Counted from the stretch's first letter, positions 44,381 through 53,969 are shown. The stretch is DNA of 64,000 bases from Legionella steelei (GCF_001468005.1 NZ_LNYY01000019.1:1981070-2045069); one strand, 5' to 3'. Numbers and translations: made by a program. Notes: generated by a model not told the origin, from the sequence alone.

Positions 44381-45890
44381 CGATCCGTTCACTATTGGCG
44401 AAATTGAAAATTATTTACAAAACAATATAGCAAATATTCTAAGCCAGCCTAAGGAGAATATTGATATAAGCTCTCCATTAATAAATTTTGGCTTTGATTC
44501 TTTGCATATCCAACATTTCATTGCCAATATTGAAGATGGTTTACAGATTAAAATGGACAGTGAATTAATTGTTAACTTCGAAAATATTAAAGAACTTGCT
44601 GGCTACCTATTAGAGTGCATTGATGAGCAACAAGCAAAACCTGATTTAAACAAGCTGCAGGAGCATTCACAAAAGCAGCAAAATAAAACAGAAAAAACTG
44701 AAGCGCATGATACCGAATTTAAAACCTATCCGCCTTATTTACACCTGAAAAACATGCAATCAAAGTTAGGTGCTAACATTTTTTTTGATGCACAACAAGG
44801 AACATCCGAAAACACATGCCTCATTAATGGGAAAGAATACATTAATTTTACATCCTATAATTACTTGGGCTTGGCATCTCATCCAGAGGTTATATCCTCA
44901 AGCTGTGATGCAATCAGAACATACGGCACGTCTGTTTCTGCAAGTCGGCTCGTCTCTGGGCAAAAAATAATTCATCAAGAGCTAGAGGATGAATTAGCAA
45001 GGTTATTAGGGGTTGAGGATGCCATAGTTTTTACAAGTGGCCATGCGACAAACGTTATGACCATCGCCCATCTCTATGGACCCGAGGATTTAATTTTACA
45101 TGATGAACTTGCTCATAACAGTCTTGTATTAGGTGCAGTTTATTCTAAAGCAACCCGCATGACTTTCCCTCATAATGATTGGCAGGCTATTGATGATATT
45201 TTAACTAAGGATAGAGGCTTTTATAAACGAGTATTAATTATTATTGAGGGCATTTACAGCATGGATGGCGATATCGCTAATCTAAAGCAGTTTATTAAGG
45301 TCAAAAATCGTCATGCCGCCTGGCTGATGGTAGATGAAGCGCATTCCATGGGGGTGCTTGGAAAAAATGGCCGGGGTATTAGTGAACACTACGGCATTAA
45401 TCCCATGGATGTAGAAATATGGATGGGGACTTTAAGCAAATCTTTTGCAAGTTGTGGTGGCTATATTGCCGGTAAAAAGGAGCTAATTGAATACTTAAAA
45501 TATACCTGTCCAGGGTTTGTATTTTCAGTAGGGCTACCTCCCGCAAACACGGCAGCCGCTTTATCATCGATAAGAATCATGTCAAGAGAGCCTGAACGAA
45601 TTAACCAGTTAAAGGAATTAAGCCAATTAGCAAGAAAGACCGCACAACACTATGGTTTTGATATAGGATTAAATGAAAATACACCCATTTTACCCATTAT
45701 TTTGGGGGACTCACAGAAATGCATCAATACATCAAGGCAATGTTTTGAGCGTGGAGTCAATGTTAAGCCAATCATTTATCCTGCAGTTCCTGAAAATTCA
45801 GCGCGCTTACGCTTTTTTATAACCGCTATTCATACGCCAGAGCAGATCCTTAAGTCGTTTGAAATTTTATCTCAGGCAATTCATCATTAA
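44370..45890 (+). CDS. ACP - alpha-oxoamine synthase fusion
   Basis: About 506 residues. Residues 1-80 are an acyl carrier domain with phosphopantetheine site NFGFDSLHIQ (the Ser in DSL). After a Gln/Lys linker comes a full alpha-oxoamine synthase (AONS/SPT/KBL family, fold-type I PLP): NFTSYNYLGLASHPEV, the glycine-rich HATNVMTIAH region, VDEAHSMGVLGKNGRG with the PLP Asp and His, and GTLSKSFASCGGYIAG with the PLP lysine. This family condenses an acyl thioester with an amino acid, losing CO2, to an alpha-aminoketone. Here the acyl donor would be the built-in carrier loaded by the upstream FAAL. The ATG at 44370 overlaps the FAAL stop by 11 bp and follows GGAAGTGGGAATT. Confidence 0.9.
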   Translation: MMSNDPFTIGEIENYLQNNIANILSQPKENIDISSPLINFGFDSLHIQHFIANIEDGLQIKMDSELIVNFENIKELAGYLLECIDEQQAKPDLNKLQEHSQKQQNKTEKTEAHDTEFKTYPPYLHLKNMQSKLGANIFFDAQQGTSENTCLINGKEYINFTSYNYLGLASHPEVISSSCDAIRTYGTSVSASRLVSGQKIIHQELEDELARLLGVEDAIVFTSGHATNVMTIAHLYGPEDLILHDELAHNSLVLGAVYSKATRMTFPHNDWQAIDDILTKDRGFYKRVLIIIEGIYSMDGDIANLKQFIKVKNRHAAWLMVDEAHSMGVLGKNGRGISEHYGINPMDVEIWMGTLSKSFASCGGYIAGKKELIEYLKYTCPGFVFSVGLPPANTAAALSSIRIMSREPERINQLKELSQLARKTAQHYGFDIGLNENTPILPIILGDSQKCINTSRQCFERGVNVKPIIYPAVPENSARLRFFITAIHTPEQILKSFEILSQAIHH

Positions 45891-46107
45891 AAAAGAAGTC
45901 TTTGATGACAAAAGGAACGCTTAAAGACTTATCTGGTTTTCTAATCTTTGTCTAAAAACACCGATATAACAAATTTTATGATGCCAATGAGCAACTGTAT
46001 TCTATAATTAAAAAATGAACCCTTAGTAAAAATAATACTCATTTTAAACTTTTAAGCAAATAACCGCGCCCAAACAAAGAATGAGTACCAGAAATAAGGA
46101 TAGTAAT

Positions 46108-47184
46108 ATGTTATCAAGAACGCTTTTTAGACGTATCCCCAAAACTTTTGCGCAAATTAAAGAAGTACATGCGGCACATAAACCCGGCTTTGTAAAAGGA
46201 TCCCTTTCTGGGGAAAGATGGCGACATAAAAGCATGGAAAAAACATTACAACATATCACTGATTCTGAGAAACACAAAGAGCTACAGAAACAGGCACAAT
46301 TTAATTTAAGCCAATGGGCAAAGGAAAAAGTAACAACCCCTAAAGCAGTTGAGGTAGTTCATAAAGATTGGGGGGTTGCCGCACTTGAGGCAACCAAGAA
46401 GCATGGCATAACTTATTCTGTACTTAATATGGCCAATTCAGTATACCCAGGAGGAGCCTCTTTAGAGGGCGGAAGTGCCCAAGAGGAAAATATATGGCAT
46501 CGCAGTACCTGTGCGCGTTCATTAATGGAGAAAATGGTTTTTCTCGACAGAGAAACTATGACTTTTCGATACAGTAATACGGCAAGGAAATTGTTAGAAG
46601 CCAGGCTCAAAATGACTGCCGAAGAACGTGAAGCCTTAAAAAAACATCGAGAAGAAACAGACTATACAGGATATAAAGTATTATTTGATCGAGATCCCAG
46701 AGTATGCTTCAGAGGACCAGAAGTAGCAATGGTCACCTCTGGTTTTGAAGATTTCAGGCCAGATAGATCGGTTGCAGACAGTGCATTGAGTTATGCTTTT
46801 CTGCGCCCATCAGAGATTTTCCCATTTTATGAATTAAGATCAGCTGCCCCAGAATTATCTAGTGAACCACGGGCTTTGACGACACAAGCTAAGGCACAAT
46901 ACACCGCTGATTTGCGAAGACGTATCGCAGCCCAATTAGATACATTAATCATTGCGGGAAAATCCCATGTGATTTTAGGTGCTTGGGGTTGTGGCGCATT
47001 TAAAAATGATCCCTTACTTGTGGCACAGATATATGGAGAGGAAATTGAAAAACGCGCCCACTTCTTTGACCATATTGTGTTTCCCATAATTAATACAGGC
47101 GCGCGTGACAACCATGACATATTTAATAAATGCCTTAGTGGCATGAAACTTGGAGATACAAACTCAACTGCTCCCGCACCATAA
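46108..47184 (+). CDS. PARG-type macrodomain protein (TIGR02452/DUF2263), copy 2
   Basis: About 358 residues from ATG 46108, chosen because AAGGATAGTAAT precedes it just as AAGGATAGAAAA precedes the first copy. An ATG at 46081 is in frame but lacks an RBS. Motifs are LNMANSVYPGGASLEGG plus SAQEENIWHRST, FYELRSAAPE and LGAWGCGAFKNDP. It is a clear paralogue of 39586-40674: most residues are shared over the whole length, with divergence in the middle (RDPRVCFRGPEVAM versus QTPRVCFRGPEITL) and at both ends. The two copies flank the desaturase/FAAL/ACP-AOS cluster in the same orientation. Activity should be ADP-ribose removal. Confidence 0.85.
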   Translation: MLSRTLFRRIPKTFAQIKEVHAAHKPGFVKGSLSGERWRHKSMEKTLQHITDSEKHKELQKQAQFNLSQWAKEKVTTPKAVEVVHKDWGVAALEATKKHGITYSVLNMANSVYPGGASLEGGSAQEENIWHRSTCARSLMEKMVFLDRETMTFRYSNTARKLLEARLKMTAEEREALKKHREETDYTGYKVLFDRDPRVCFRGPEVAMVTSGFEDFRPDRSVADSALSYAFLRPSEIFPFYELRSAAPELSSEPRALTTQAKAQYTADLRRRIAAQLDTLIIAGKSHVILGAWGCGAFKNDPLLVAQIYGEEIEKRAHFFDHIVFPIINTGARDNHDIFNKCLSGMKLGDTNSTAPAP

Positions 47185-47369
47185 AATGAACTAAAATTAC
47201 TCTCCAATTTGCGCAGATTATTCTGCGCCGTTCTCGCTTGTTGCCGTGGATGTCCTGGTTCACAGTTTGCTCGCGCACCTTTCTTCGGCTAAGGTATGTT
47301 TAGGGAAAAACCTATTTTTATTACATGTGCCGGCTAAGGAAGTTAAATAATCTATTTTGAGATAAAGGG

Positions 47370-49004
47370 ATGCGTCGAATAAAAATAATTAGTACGGCAA
47401 TCTGTCTTGCAATCATTGGCGCAATCCTGCCTATGGCAGGTGCACTTTTTTTTGCATGGTCCTTAGCATTTCAAGAAGAAAGCAACGTCTTATATGAATA
47501 TACTGCGCGCATGCTGACACGGGCAAAACATACTATGAATAAGGCCCGGCAAGCGCTTTCTTTACTCGAAAACAATAAGGATATTTTGCCGATTTGCTCA
47601 CCACAGCATATCCAGTGGATGCAGAAAGTGTCCACATCCACCGCGGGCTCAAAAAAAATTTCTTATTTTGAACATGGTGTTGAATATTGCACCAGCTGTG
47701 GGTCCTCTGTCACTAAAACCCCTAGATCTAAAATGGATTTTATCCTGCCGGATGGCTTAGAAGTAGGAATGCCAGCACAAACTTCAGCTCACTCACGTTC
47801 TTTTATTCCTGTACGAAGAAACGGTAATTATGATGTTTTTGTTGATGTGCGACGTCTTGCTGACATTATTATACCGGATGGAGTCTGGCTGGCTATTGCC
47901 TATAATGGCAAAATAATTACACAACAAAATGAAATTCGGCCGTCTTTATTGCGAATCATAATGGATAAAGTCAAAAACGATAATTTAAGCCAGTATTATT
48001 ATCAGGCCGATCGTAAAGAGCGTTTAAAACCAGCTGAACGCCTCAAAAAAAATCAGGTATTTATTCTCGATGAACAAATGGTTTTTATTAGTCAATACGG
48101 GCCATTTTACTTCATCTCCTCAGAGCCCGAATCGTTTGTTAATCAACATTATGAAGAATTGCAATTGATTCTTCTGCCATTTGGCCTCATCACTGCTTTT
48201 TTCATTGTGGGACTGGTGATCTATTACTCAAAAAAACGCTTGTCTTTTAAAAATGATTTACATGAAGCATTAAATAATAAAGAGTTCTTTATACACTATC
48301 AGCCTATTATCCATACCGCATCAGGTACATGTTGTGGCGCAGAAGCATTAATTAGATGGCAACGTCCTAATGGGCCGCTGGTAAAACCCGAGCTATTCAT
48401 TCCTTATGCCGAGGAGATAGGAATTATCTCGTCTATAACCAAACGCGTAATTGATCTGGTATTTGAGGAAATGGAGCAATTTCTTATTCAAAATAAAGAA
48501 GCGCACATTTCAATTAATGCCTCGGCTGAGGACATACATAATGGATGGGTTCTTGAACTATTAGAATCAAAGATTGCGAAAAGCAAAATAACAAAACAAC
48601 AAATATGGATAGAGCTTACTGAGCGAACATTTTTAAAAATGGAAGAAGTGAAAAAAATTTTTATTCAAGCGCGAACATTAGGCTATGTTGTAGTCGTTGA
48701 TGATTTTGGTACTGGCTTTTCCAATTTATCCTATTTACACAACGTTCCCCTAGATCTTCTAAAAATTGATAAGAGCTTTATTGACAGTTTGGGTATGCAT
48801 TCGGTAACGAGTAATGTGGCAGATCATATTATTGAAATGGCGCAGGGCATGAATTTACAGATTGTCGCGGAAGGTGTTGAAACACAAGCTCAATATGATT
48901 ATTTAAAAGAAAAAAAGGTAGATTATATACAAGGTTACTTATTTTCTAAACCGCTTCCAGCACGCGAATTCATAAAATTCGCTGCCCAAAGAAACATTGG
49001 ATAG
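47370..49004 (+). CDS. CSS-motif EAL-domain c-di-GMP phosphodiesterase
   Basis: A 544-residue protein. It has an N-terminal TM helix (ICLAIIGAILPMAGALFFAW), a periplasmic CSS-type redox sensor region with YCTSCGSS near residue 110, a second TM helix (LILLPFGLITAFFIVGLVIYY), then a full EAL domain: CGAEALIRWQRP, IELTERTF, VVDDFGTGFSNLSYLH, LLKIDKSFID and VAEGVETQ. All metal and catalytic residues of active EAL enzymes appear kept (E of EAL, N in SINAS, E in ELTE, DD, K, E in EGVE). It lowers cyclic di-GMP in response to periplasmic redox state, by analogy to the E. coli PdeC-type proteins. Confidence 0.92.
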   Translation: MRRIKIISTAICLAIIGAILPMAGALFFAWSLAFQEESNVLYEYTARMLTRAKHTMNKARQALSLLENNKDILPICSPQHIQWMQKVSTSTAGSKKISYFEHGVEYCTSCGSSVTKTPRSKMDFILPDGLEVGMPAQTSAHSRSFIPVRRNGNYDVFVDVRRLADIIIPDGVWLAIAYNGKIITQQNEIRPSLLRIIMDKVKNDNLSQYYYQADRKERLKPAERLKKNQVFILDEQMVFISQYGPFYFISSEPESFVNQHYEELQLILLPFGLITAFFIVGLVIYYSKKRLSFKNDLHEALNNKEFFIHYQPIIHTASGTCCGAEALIRWQRPNGPLVKPELFIPYAEEIGIISSITKRVIDLVFEEMEQFLIQNKEAHISINASAEDIHNGWVLELLESKIAKSKITKQQIWIELTERTFLKMEEVKKIFIQARTLGYVVVVDDFGTGFSNLSYLHNVPLDLLKIDKSFIDSLGMHSVTSNVADHIIEMAQGMNLQIVAEGVETQAQYDYLKEKKVDYIQGYLFSKPLPAREFIKFAAQRNIG

Positions 49005-49096
49005 TTGATGCATTTTTGTCGATAGTCGATGTATTTAGCCGAACGCCTACATTCAAGCTACACTTGTTATATAACCTTTTTAAGGAAGTAATAACA

Positions 49097-50125
49097 ATGA
49101 GCAGCAGAGCACCCATAATTATTGGTGAGGTAAAAATCAAGCCAGGGGAACGGAAAACAATTTTATTACCTATGCCCAAATTGTATAACTGGACGCCAAT
49201 CAGCCTACCGATTCATGTAATTAGCGGTTTGGAGGAAGGACCTTCCTTATGCATCACTGCAGCAATCCATGGCGACGAAATTAACGGTGTTGAGATCATC
49301 AGGCGCTTCTTGAAAAAGAAGGGATTAAAGCGTATCAAAGGGAATGTGATTGCGATTCCTATTGTTAATGTATATGGTTTCTTATACCAGGAACGCTACC
49401 TCATGGATAGAAGGGACTTAAATCGCTCGTTTCCCGGGAGCTCCAATGGCTCTCTTGCATCCATACTCGCAGAAATCATCAGTAAACAAATTTTATCCCA
49501 ATCAACCCATGTGATTGACCTGCATACCGGCTCGAATCATCGTTTTAATTTACCTCAAATTCGCGCAAATCTAGATATGCCAGGTGTTGGCGATTTGGCC
49601 GAAGCATTTAATGTTCCTGTCATCTTGCATTCGACCTTTAGAGATGGTTCGATGCGCGAATACGCCAATGAACAAGGCATCCCCATTTTGGTCTATGAGG
49701 GAGGGGAGTCTTTGCGCTTTGATGAACTATCCATAAGAACTGGCATTAATGGGATTTTGAGTGTCATGGGGGCATTAGGAATGCTGCAACCCGGAAGATA
49801 TCGAGTGAAAAAATGCACCCCCACTGTATCCAGAAACAGTTATTGGATTAGAGCCCCCATAAGCGGTATTTTAAGACACATTAAAAAATCAGGGGATCGA
49901 GTCACTAAAGGACAAACGATTGCAATTATCGCCAATCCAACCAGCACAGAAGAATACAAATTAAAATCACCTATTTCTGGCATTATTATTGGCGAAAATA
50001 TGTTGCCGCTAGTGCATTCGGGGCAGGCTTTGTTCCACATCGCAAGTTTTGAAAAATTAACGGTTGTGGAGGAGCAATTGGAGAACCTACAAGAGGCGTT
50101 TGACTTGAATGACTATGAAGATTAA
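49097..50125 (+). CDS. Succinylglutamate desuccinylase/aspartoacylase-family protein
   Basis: About 342 residues from ATG 49097, which follows AAGGAAGTAATAACA. A start at 49016 lacks an RBS. It is an M14-type zinc hydrolase: AAIHGDEINGVEIIRRF supplies His and Glu zinc ligands, RDLNRSFPG the substrate arginines, VIDLHTGSNH the third ligand, and VYEGGESLRFD the catalytic glutamate. The C-terminal 90 residues form a biotinyl/lipoyl-like beta-barrel (RAPISGILRHIKKSGDRVTKGQTIAIIANP). The family deacylates N-acyl amino acids or related amides, and the substrate here is unknown. Confidence 0.9.
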   Translation: MSSRAPIIIGEVKIKPGERKTILLPMPKLYNWTPISLPIHVISGLEEGPSLCITAAIHGDEINGVEIIRRFLKKKGLKRIKGNVIAIPIVNVYGFLYQERYLMDRRDLNRSFPGSSNGSLASILAEIISKQILSQSTHVIDLHTGSNHRFNLPQIRANLDMPGVGDLAEAFNVPVILHSTFRDGSMREYANEQGIPILVYEGGESLRFDELSIRTGINGILSVMGALGMLQPGRYRVKKCTPTVSRNSYWIRAPISGILRHIKKSGDRVTKGQTIAIIANPTSTEEYKLKSPISGIIIGENMLPLVHSGQALFHIASFEKLTVVEEQLENLQEAFDLNDYED

Positions 50126-50130
50126 TTTCA

Positions 50131-50817
50131 TCAAAAATAATCAAGCCAAAAGCGTAGTAAAGTAGTTACTGCCTGTGGGGACTCCATAGGTGACATGTGT
50201 CCTGAGTCCTCAATTATCGCTAATTTAGCATGAGGAATGCGATCGCGTAGTTCCTCATGAACCGCCAAAGAAAAATTTTTATCTTGGCGTGCATGAATCA
50301 CTAACGTAGGCATAGTCAAAGAAGGAAGGAAAGAGCGGCATTCTTCTCGCGCTAACAGGATCTTTTGTTGGGCAATAAAGGCTTGTTGGCCAACACTTAA
50401 GAACATGGAGTAGACTTCCTTTTTGACGAGCTCATCAACAACATAAAAATCTGCTAGTGTTCTAGCGACCTCTTGAAAATTTCCTTGCTCAACCATCTGC
50501 AGCATCGCCATTCTTTTTTGATGCTTTTCTTGAGAGTCAGATTGTGCCGAAGTATTCAATAAGCATAATTTTAAGATCCGCTCGGGAACTCTTCTGGCAA
50601 GCTCTAATGCCAACCATCCCCCCATTGAATGCCCTGCCAAGAAAAAATCACCGTCAACACGGTTTAAAATCTCTTGAAGTAACGCCTCAGTAGTATCGCC
50701 GCCAACTAAGGGGATACTTTGACACTGCACAAGATCCTGTAAATGATGTGTTTGATAAGACCATACGCGCTGATCGGATAAAACTCCAGGTAAAAAAATC
50801 AATGTCTTTTGCGACAC
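50131..50817 (-). CDS. Alpha/beta hydrolase
   Basis: About 228 residues from a GTG at 50817, preceded by GAGGAGAGTGTT. A longer reading starts inside the upstream acetyltransferase gene. Motifs are IFLPGVLSDQRVW (oxyanion strand), LAGHSMGGWLALELA (nucleophilic Ser in GHSMG), VIHARQDKNFSL (acid Asp) and EDSGHMSPMESP (His). It is similar to BioH/MenH-like small esterases; the substrate cannot be deduced. It lies 14 bp downstream of the GNAT gene, so the two are probably co-transcribed. Confidence 0.88.
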   Translation of the reverse strand: MSQKTLIFLPGVLSDQRVWSYQTHHLQDLVQCQSIPLVGGDTTEALLQEILNRVDGDFFLAGHSMGGWLALELARRVPERILKLCLLNTSAQSDSQEKHQKRMAMLQMVEQGNFQEVARTLADFYVVDELVKKEVYSMFLSVGQQAFIAQQKILLAREECRSFLPSLTMPTLVIHARQDKNFSLAVHEELRDRIPHAKLAIIEDSGHMSPMESPQAVTTLLRFWLDYF

Positions 50818-50831
50818 AACACTCTCCTCAC

Positions 50832-51347
50832 TTAAGCAGAACGTTTTGTAAACCACAAAATCAAATCATCATCCAGGCAAACCATGGCTCCTGGCTTGAC
50901 AGTTTTATAAGCATAAGAAATTCCCAAGCCATCAGGAATATAACCCCGTTGTACATAGAGCCTTTGCGCCTGTCCATAATCTGTATACAAACCAACACCG
51001 ATTCCAAGTATGGGATAATGTTTAAATCCTTCTGCCTCCGCCAAATCAAGAAGTGCAGAGGCAATTCCCTTATTGCGATAAGGTGGCAGGACATTCAAAT
51101 CCATAATTTCTGGAATGCTCTGTTGTTTGAAGGAGGGGTAAAGTGAATCCCATTTCAAGGTAATATACCCTGCAAAATCATGCTCATAAAACGCCACCCA
51201 CACCAGACGCTCGCGTCGTTCCTGCTCTTGCAGATAATGGATAAAAATACTTCTGGGTTTTGGCCAATTGTGCACGGCAAATTGCTTAACCATCAAGTCG
51301 ATGTCATCTGGGCTCATGAAGCGAAGCTGTAAGCGGGCGGCGGTCAT
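50832..51347 (-). CDS. GNAT-family N-acetyltransferase
   Basis: A 171-residue protein with the acetyl-CoA-binding loop DLNVLPPYRNKGIASALLDLAEAEG (motif A, R/Q-x-x-G-x-A variant) and the preceding strand FAGYITLKW. GIGVGLYTDYGQAQRLYVQRGYIPDG is motif B with the family's usual Tyr. The substrate is unknown. It is probably in a two-gene operon with the hydrolase. Confidence 0.88.
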   Translation of the reverse strand: MTAARLQLRFMSPDDIDLMVKQFAVHNWPKPRSIFIHYLQEQERRERLVWVAFYEHDFAGYITLKWDSLYPSFKQQSIPEIMDLNVLPPYRNKGIASALLDLAEAEGFKHYPILGIGVGLYTDYGQAQRLYVQRGYIPDGLGISYAYKTVKPGAMVCLDDDLILWFTKRSA

Positions 51348-51707
51348 TTGTTATTTCTCATCAAAGTACAAAACTTATTGGTATTGAGCGTTCATTATCT
51401 AGCATATCAACAAAAAGGCAGAAAAACAGTGGATAACATGTATTTATGCATGCTCTAGCTCATAGAGTATCAAGTAAAAATAAAGAAATAGGCGCAGGAA
51501 CATCAGCATAGTAAGATTGCGTTAAAATCTTGCTCGGTTATTATAGCAAGGGTTGTCATGTCATGGGATTAAAACAGCTAAATTTTGGCAAACGAAATCG
51601 CTGGAGAAAAATTATTCTGATTGAAGCTTCTGAAGTACCTAATACGTGGCCTGAAACATGGGTCAAGGGCATGATCAAAACTAAAAATAAAATGGGAATT
51701 ATGACCG

Positions 51708-52124
51708 TTGAAAATTCTCCTGCTTCAAAGGCCATCATGCGAAAACAGCGGAAAAACCTTTACTCGATTAGGTTTGAAAAAATGTTTTAACTGGTTGGTT
51801 CCATGTGGAAAATTATATGTCGTAAATATGACACCCTATTTTGGTTTGTTTAATTGGCAAGAACTAGCTAAATTTTATTTAGAACGTGTCAAAAACGAGG
51901 AGCAATGGCCTGGAGAGATCAACTGCAGGAATTTCGCTAAGGATGGCTGGGGTGATCAGTTACCTGAATTTGCCCATTTTTTTGATATAAAGAGCATGCG
52001 CGCCATTACTGAGCAAGCAGGGTTTTCTATTGATGATATCTACTATTTTTGTTACGAGAATATACCCGATGCATATAAAACAAATGGCAAAGAATACGTT
52101 GGCATGATTGCGTCAAAGAAATAA
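51708..52124 (+). pseudogene. Methyltransferase remnant (C-terminal part)
   Basis: The frame from about 51708 to 52124 contains [20 protein letters not shown] and, near the end, [20 protein letters not shown]. These are typical of the second half of class I SAM methyltransferases. The SAM-binding glycine motif that should precede it is missing. The DNA just upstream (51563-51790) is open in a different frame with no recognisable methyltransferase sequence. The gene is therefore truncated or frameshifted. A complete but unrelated-looking methyltransferase gene follows 40 bp later. Confidence 0.5.
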
Positions 52125-52164
52125 AAAAGCAGGATAATGGCGGCTAACTAACAAAGGTTTTTCT

Positions 52165-52926
52165 ATGCTCAATAAATCATTGGATACTTATTTAAGTTTA
52201 TGCACCCAAGTTTATGACTTGAGTAAACCCCTGCCACCGCAAGATGCGTGGGATTTCTATCTAAGCTATGCACAAGAGGCAGATGGTCCTATTTTGGAGC
52301 CTATGTGTGGGAGCGGGCGTTTTCTCTTACCCATGCTATGTGCAGGATTTGCTATCGAGGGGTTTGATGCGAGTCAATCGATGCTGGATGCCTTATATGC
52401 CAAAGCCCAAGAACAACACTTAAATCCTAATATCTGGCATGGATATCTGGAAAAACTCCAGCAAGCCAAACAATATAGCTTAATCTTTATTCCCAGTGGT
52501 TCGTTTGGCCTCATTATTGATTTGACTGTTGTCAAACAGGCCTTAAAAGTAATTTATGACCATTTAAGCGAAAATGGTTTCTTTGTATTTGAGACAGAAA
52601 CCATACATGCCGTTCCTAAAGAACTAGGTATTTGGCGTGGTTCACGTTGGCAGCGCGCCGATGGACAAACCATTTTGCTCAGTCAGTTGGCGATGCTTGA
52701 AGAATCCGTTTGTTATTCAATTGGCAAATATGAGCTGGTTGCCGCCAATCAACTCATAAAGACTGAAATCGAGGAATATAAAATCCGCCTTTATGATGAC
52801 CCATCTCTATTACTGGATTTGTTGCATGAAACCGGTTTTAAAGAAGTTCGCTTACTAAAAGCATTTGATAGGAGCGCATCCCCAGGTAAAAATGATGAGA
52901 CTATTCTCTATGAATGCAGAAAATAA
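52165..52926 (+). CDS. Class I SAM-dependent methyltransferase
   Basis: A 253-residue protein. GPILEPMCGSGRFLLPMLCAGF is motif I (SAM), EGFDASQSMLDAL motif II, and YSLIFIPSGSFGLIIDL motif III/IV with a short substrate loop. The family is small-molecule methyltransferases of the type found with phosphotransferases. The next gene (a kinase-like APH) starts 35 bp before its stop, so the two form a unit, possibly for modifying or detoxifying a small compound. Confidence 0.85.
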   Translation: MLNKSLDTYLSLCTQVYDLSKPLPPQDAWDFYLSYAQEADGPILEPMCGSGRFLLPMLCAGFAIEGFDASQSMLDALYAKAQEQHLNPNIWHGYLEKLQQAKQYSLIFIPSGSFGLIIDLTVVKQALKVIYDHLSENGFFVFETETIHAVPKELGIWRGSRWQRADGQTILLSQLAMLEESVCYSIGKYELVAANQLIKTEIEEYKIRLYDDPSLLLDLLHETGFKEVRLLKAFDRSASPGKNDETILYECRK

Positions 52927-53872
52927 CCCGGCGCTTTTTTGGGCGCAAAACTACCTGAATCAACAAGGTTACTCCATACAAGAGCCATTTAAACCCATAC
53001 ACAACACGTCCTGGGCCAAGGTGTATCAAATTACTACGACTAAAGGTTTTTTTTATTTGAAACAAATACCCGCACCATTTGCCATTGAGCCTAATTTATT
53101 ATTATATCTCCGCAGTTTCTTCCCGGCCTTAGTACCTGAAGTAGTGGGCACTAATCCAGATTTGTATTGTTTTTTGATGAGCGATCGGGGAACACCACTT
53201 AGAGAAAGTTTGGCAATCAATTTCCAAATTGAATTGGCAAGAGAGGCACTTAAATCTTATGTGACAATCCAAACAGGTCTTATTAGCCAGACTGATTCCC
53301 TGCTAGCACTTGGAGTTCCTGATTGGCGTTTGCTAAATTTACCTGATTTATATTTAAAGTTGTTGGATGAATCTGCGTTTTTAAAAAATGATGGTTTAAC
53401 GACAAATGAATTGCACCAACTCAGCGCTTTGCATCCAAGATTGGTGGCGCTTTGTCAGCAACTGAGCCAATACGCTATTCCTGAAACAATTGAACACAGT
53501 GATTTTCACGAAAATAATATACTACATCAAGTACAGCATCTTACGATTATTGATTGGGGGGAAAGCGTCATTTCCCATCCGTTTTTTTCTCTAATTTCCT
53601 TTTTGCTGGGGATAATGCGTCAGCAGCAAATCAACGAACAAAATGAAACCTACAGCATATTACGTGATACTTATTTGCAGCACTGGCATGCTTTTGAACC
53701 CCAGGAGCGCCTATTGCAGGCATTCACCTTAGCAAAACGCATAAGTCCAATTAAATATTGCTTAAGTTTTTATCGCCTAACCCAATGCCCAGGCTGGTAT
53801 GCCACCGAGCGTCATCAAGGGCGAATGACCAAAGTACTGCGCGCATTTCTCCACTCAGAAATAAACAGATAA
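52892..53872 (+). CDS. Aminoglycoside phosphotransferase-family kinase
   Basis: About 326 residues. TIEHSDFHENNIL is the catalytic loop (Asp in HSDFHxxN) and LTIIDWGESV the metal-binding motif (IDW instead of IDF). FFYLKQIP carries the ATP-binding lysine. CAGGTAAAA precedes ATGs at 52892/52895; another ATG at 52910 is possible. It overlaps the methyltransferase gene, so the pair is translationally linked. The substrate is not deducible. It differs from the APH-like protein at 847-1725 both in length and in motif detail. Confidence 0.82.
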   Translation: MMRLFSMNAENNPALFWAQNYLNQQGYSIQEPFKPIHNTSWAKVYQITTTKGFFYLKQIPAPFAIEPNLLLYLRSFFPALVPEVVGTNPDLYCFLMSDRGTPLRESLAINFQIELAREALKSYVTIQTGLISQTDSLLALGVPDWRLLNLPDLYLKLLDESAFLKNDGLTTNELHQLSALHPRLVALCQQLSQYAIPETIEHSDFHENNILHQVQHLTIIDWGESVISHPFFSLISFLLGIMRQQQINEQNETYSILRDTYLQHWHAFEPQERLLQAFTLAKRISPIKYCLSFYRLTQCPGWYATERHQGRMTKVLRAFLHSEINR

Positions 53873-53895
53873 AAACTAATCGTTCATGCTCAAAT

Positions 53896-53950
53896 TGTAG
53901 CCTGGGTGCAGCAAAACCGGGTTAGGGCTTTCGCCTTCACCCAGACTACA
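53896..53950. repeat. Inverted repeat, family A
   Basis: Starts TGTAGCCTGGGTGCAGC and ends CCTTCACCCAGACTACA (one mismatch in the end). It lies between convergent genes. Confidence 0.7.
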
Positions 53951-53969
53951 TTAACTTTAGGAGCGTTGC

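Noticed and set aside
45895-45940. AAGTCTTT...AAAGACTT as terminator of the ACP-AOS gene
   Set aside because: The loop is too long (about 18 nt) and no T-run follows.
51563-51790. Upstream frame as the first half of the broken methyltransferase
   Set aside because: I see no SAM motif in it and cannot join it by a single frameshift with confidence, so only the 3' part is called.
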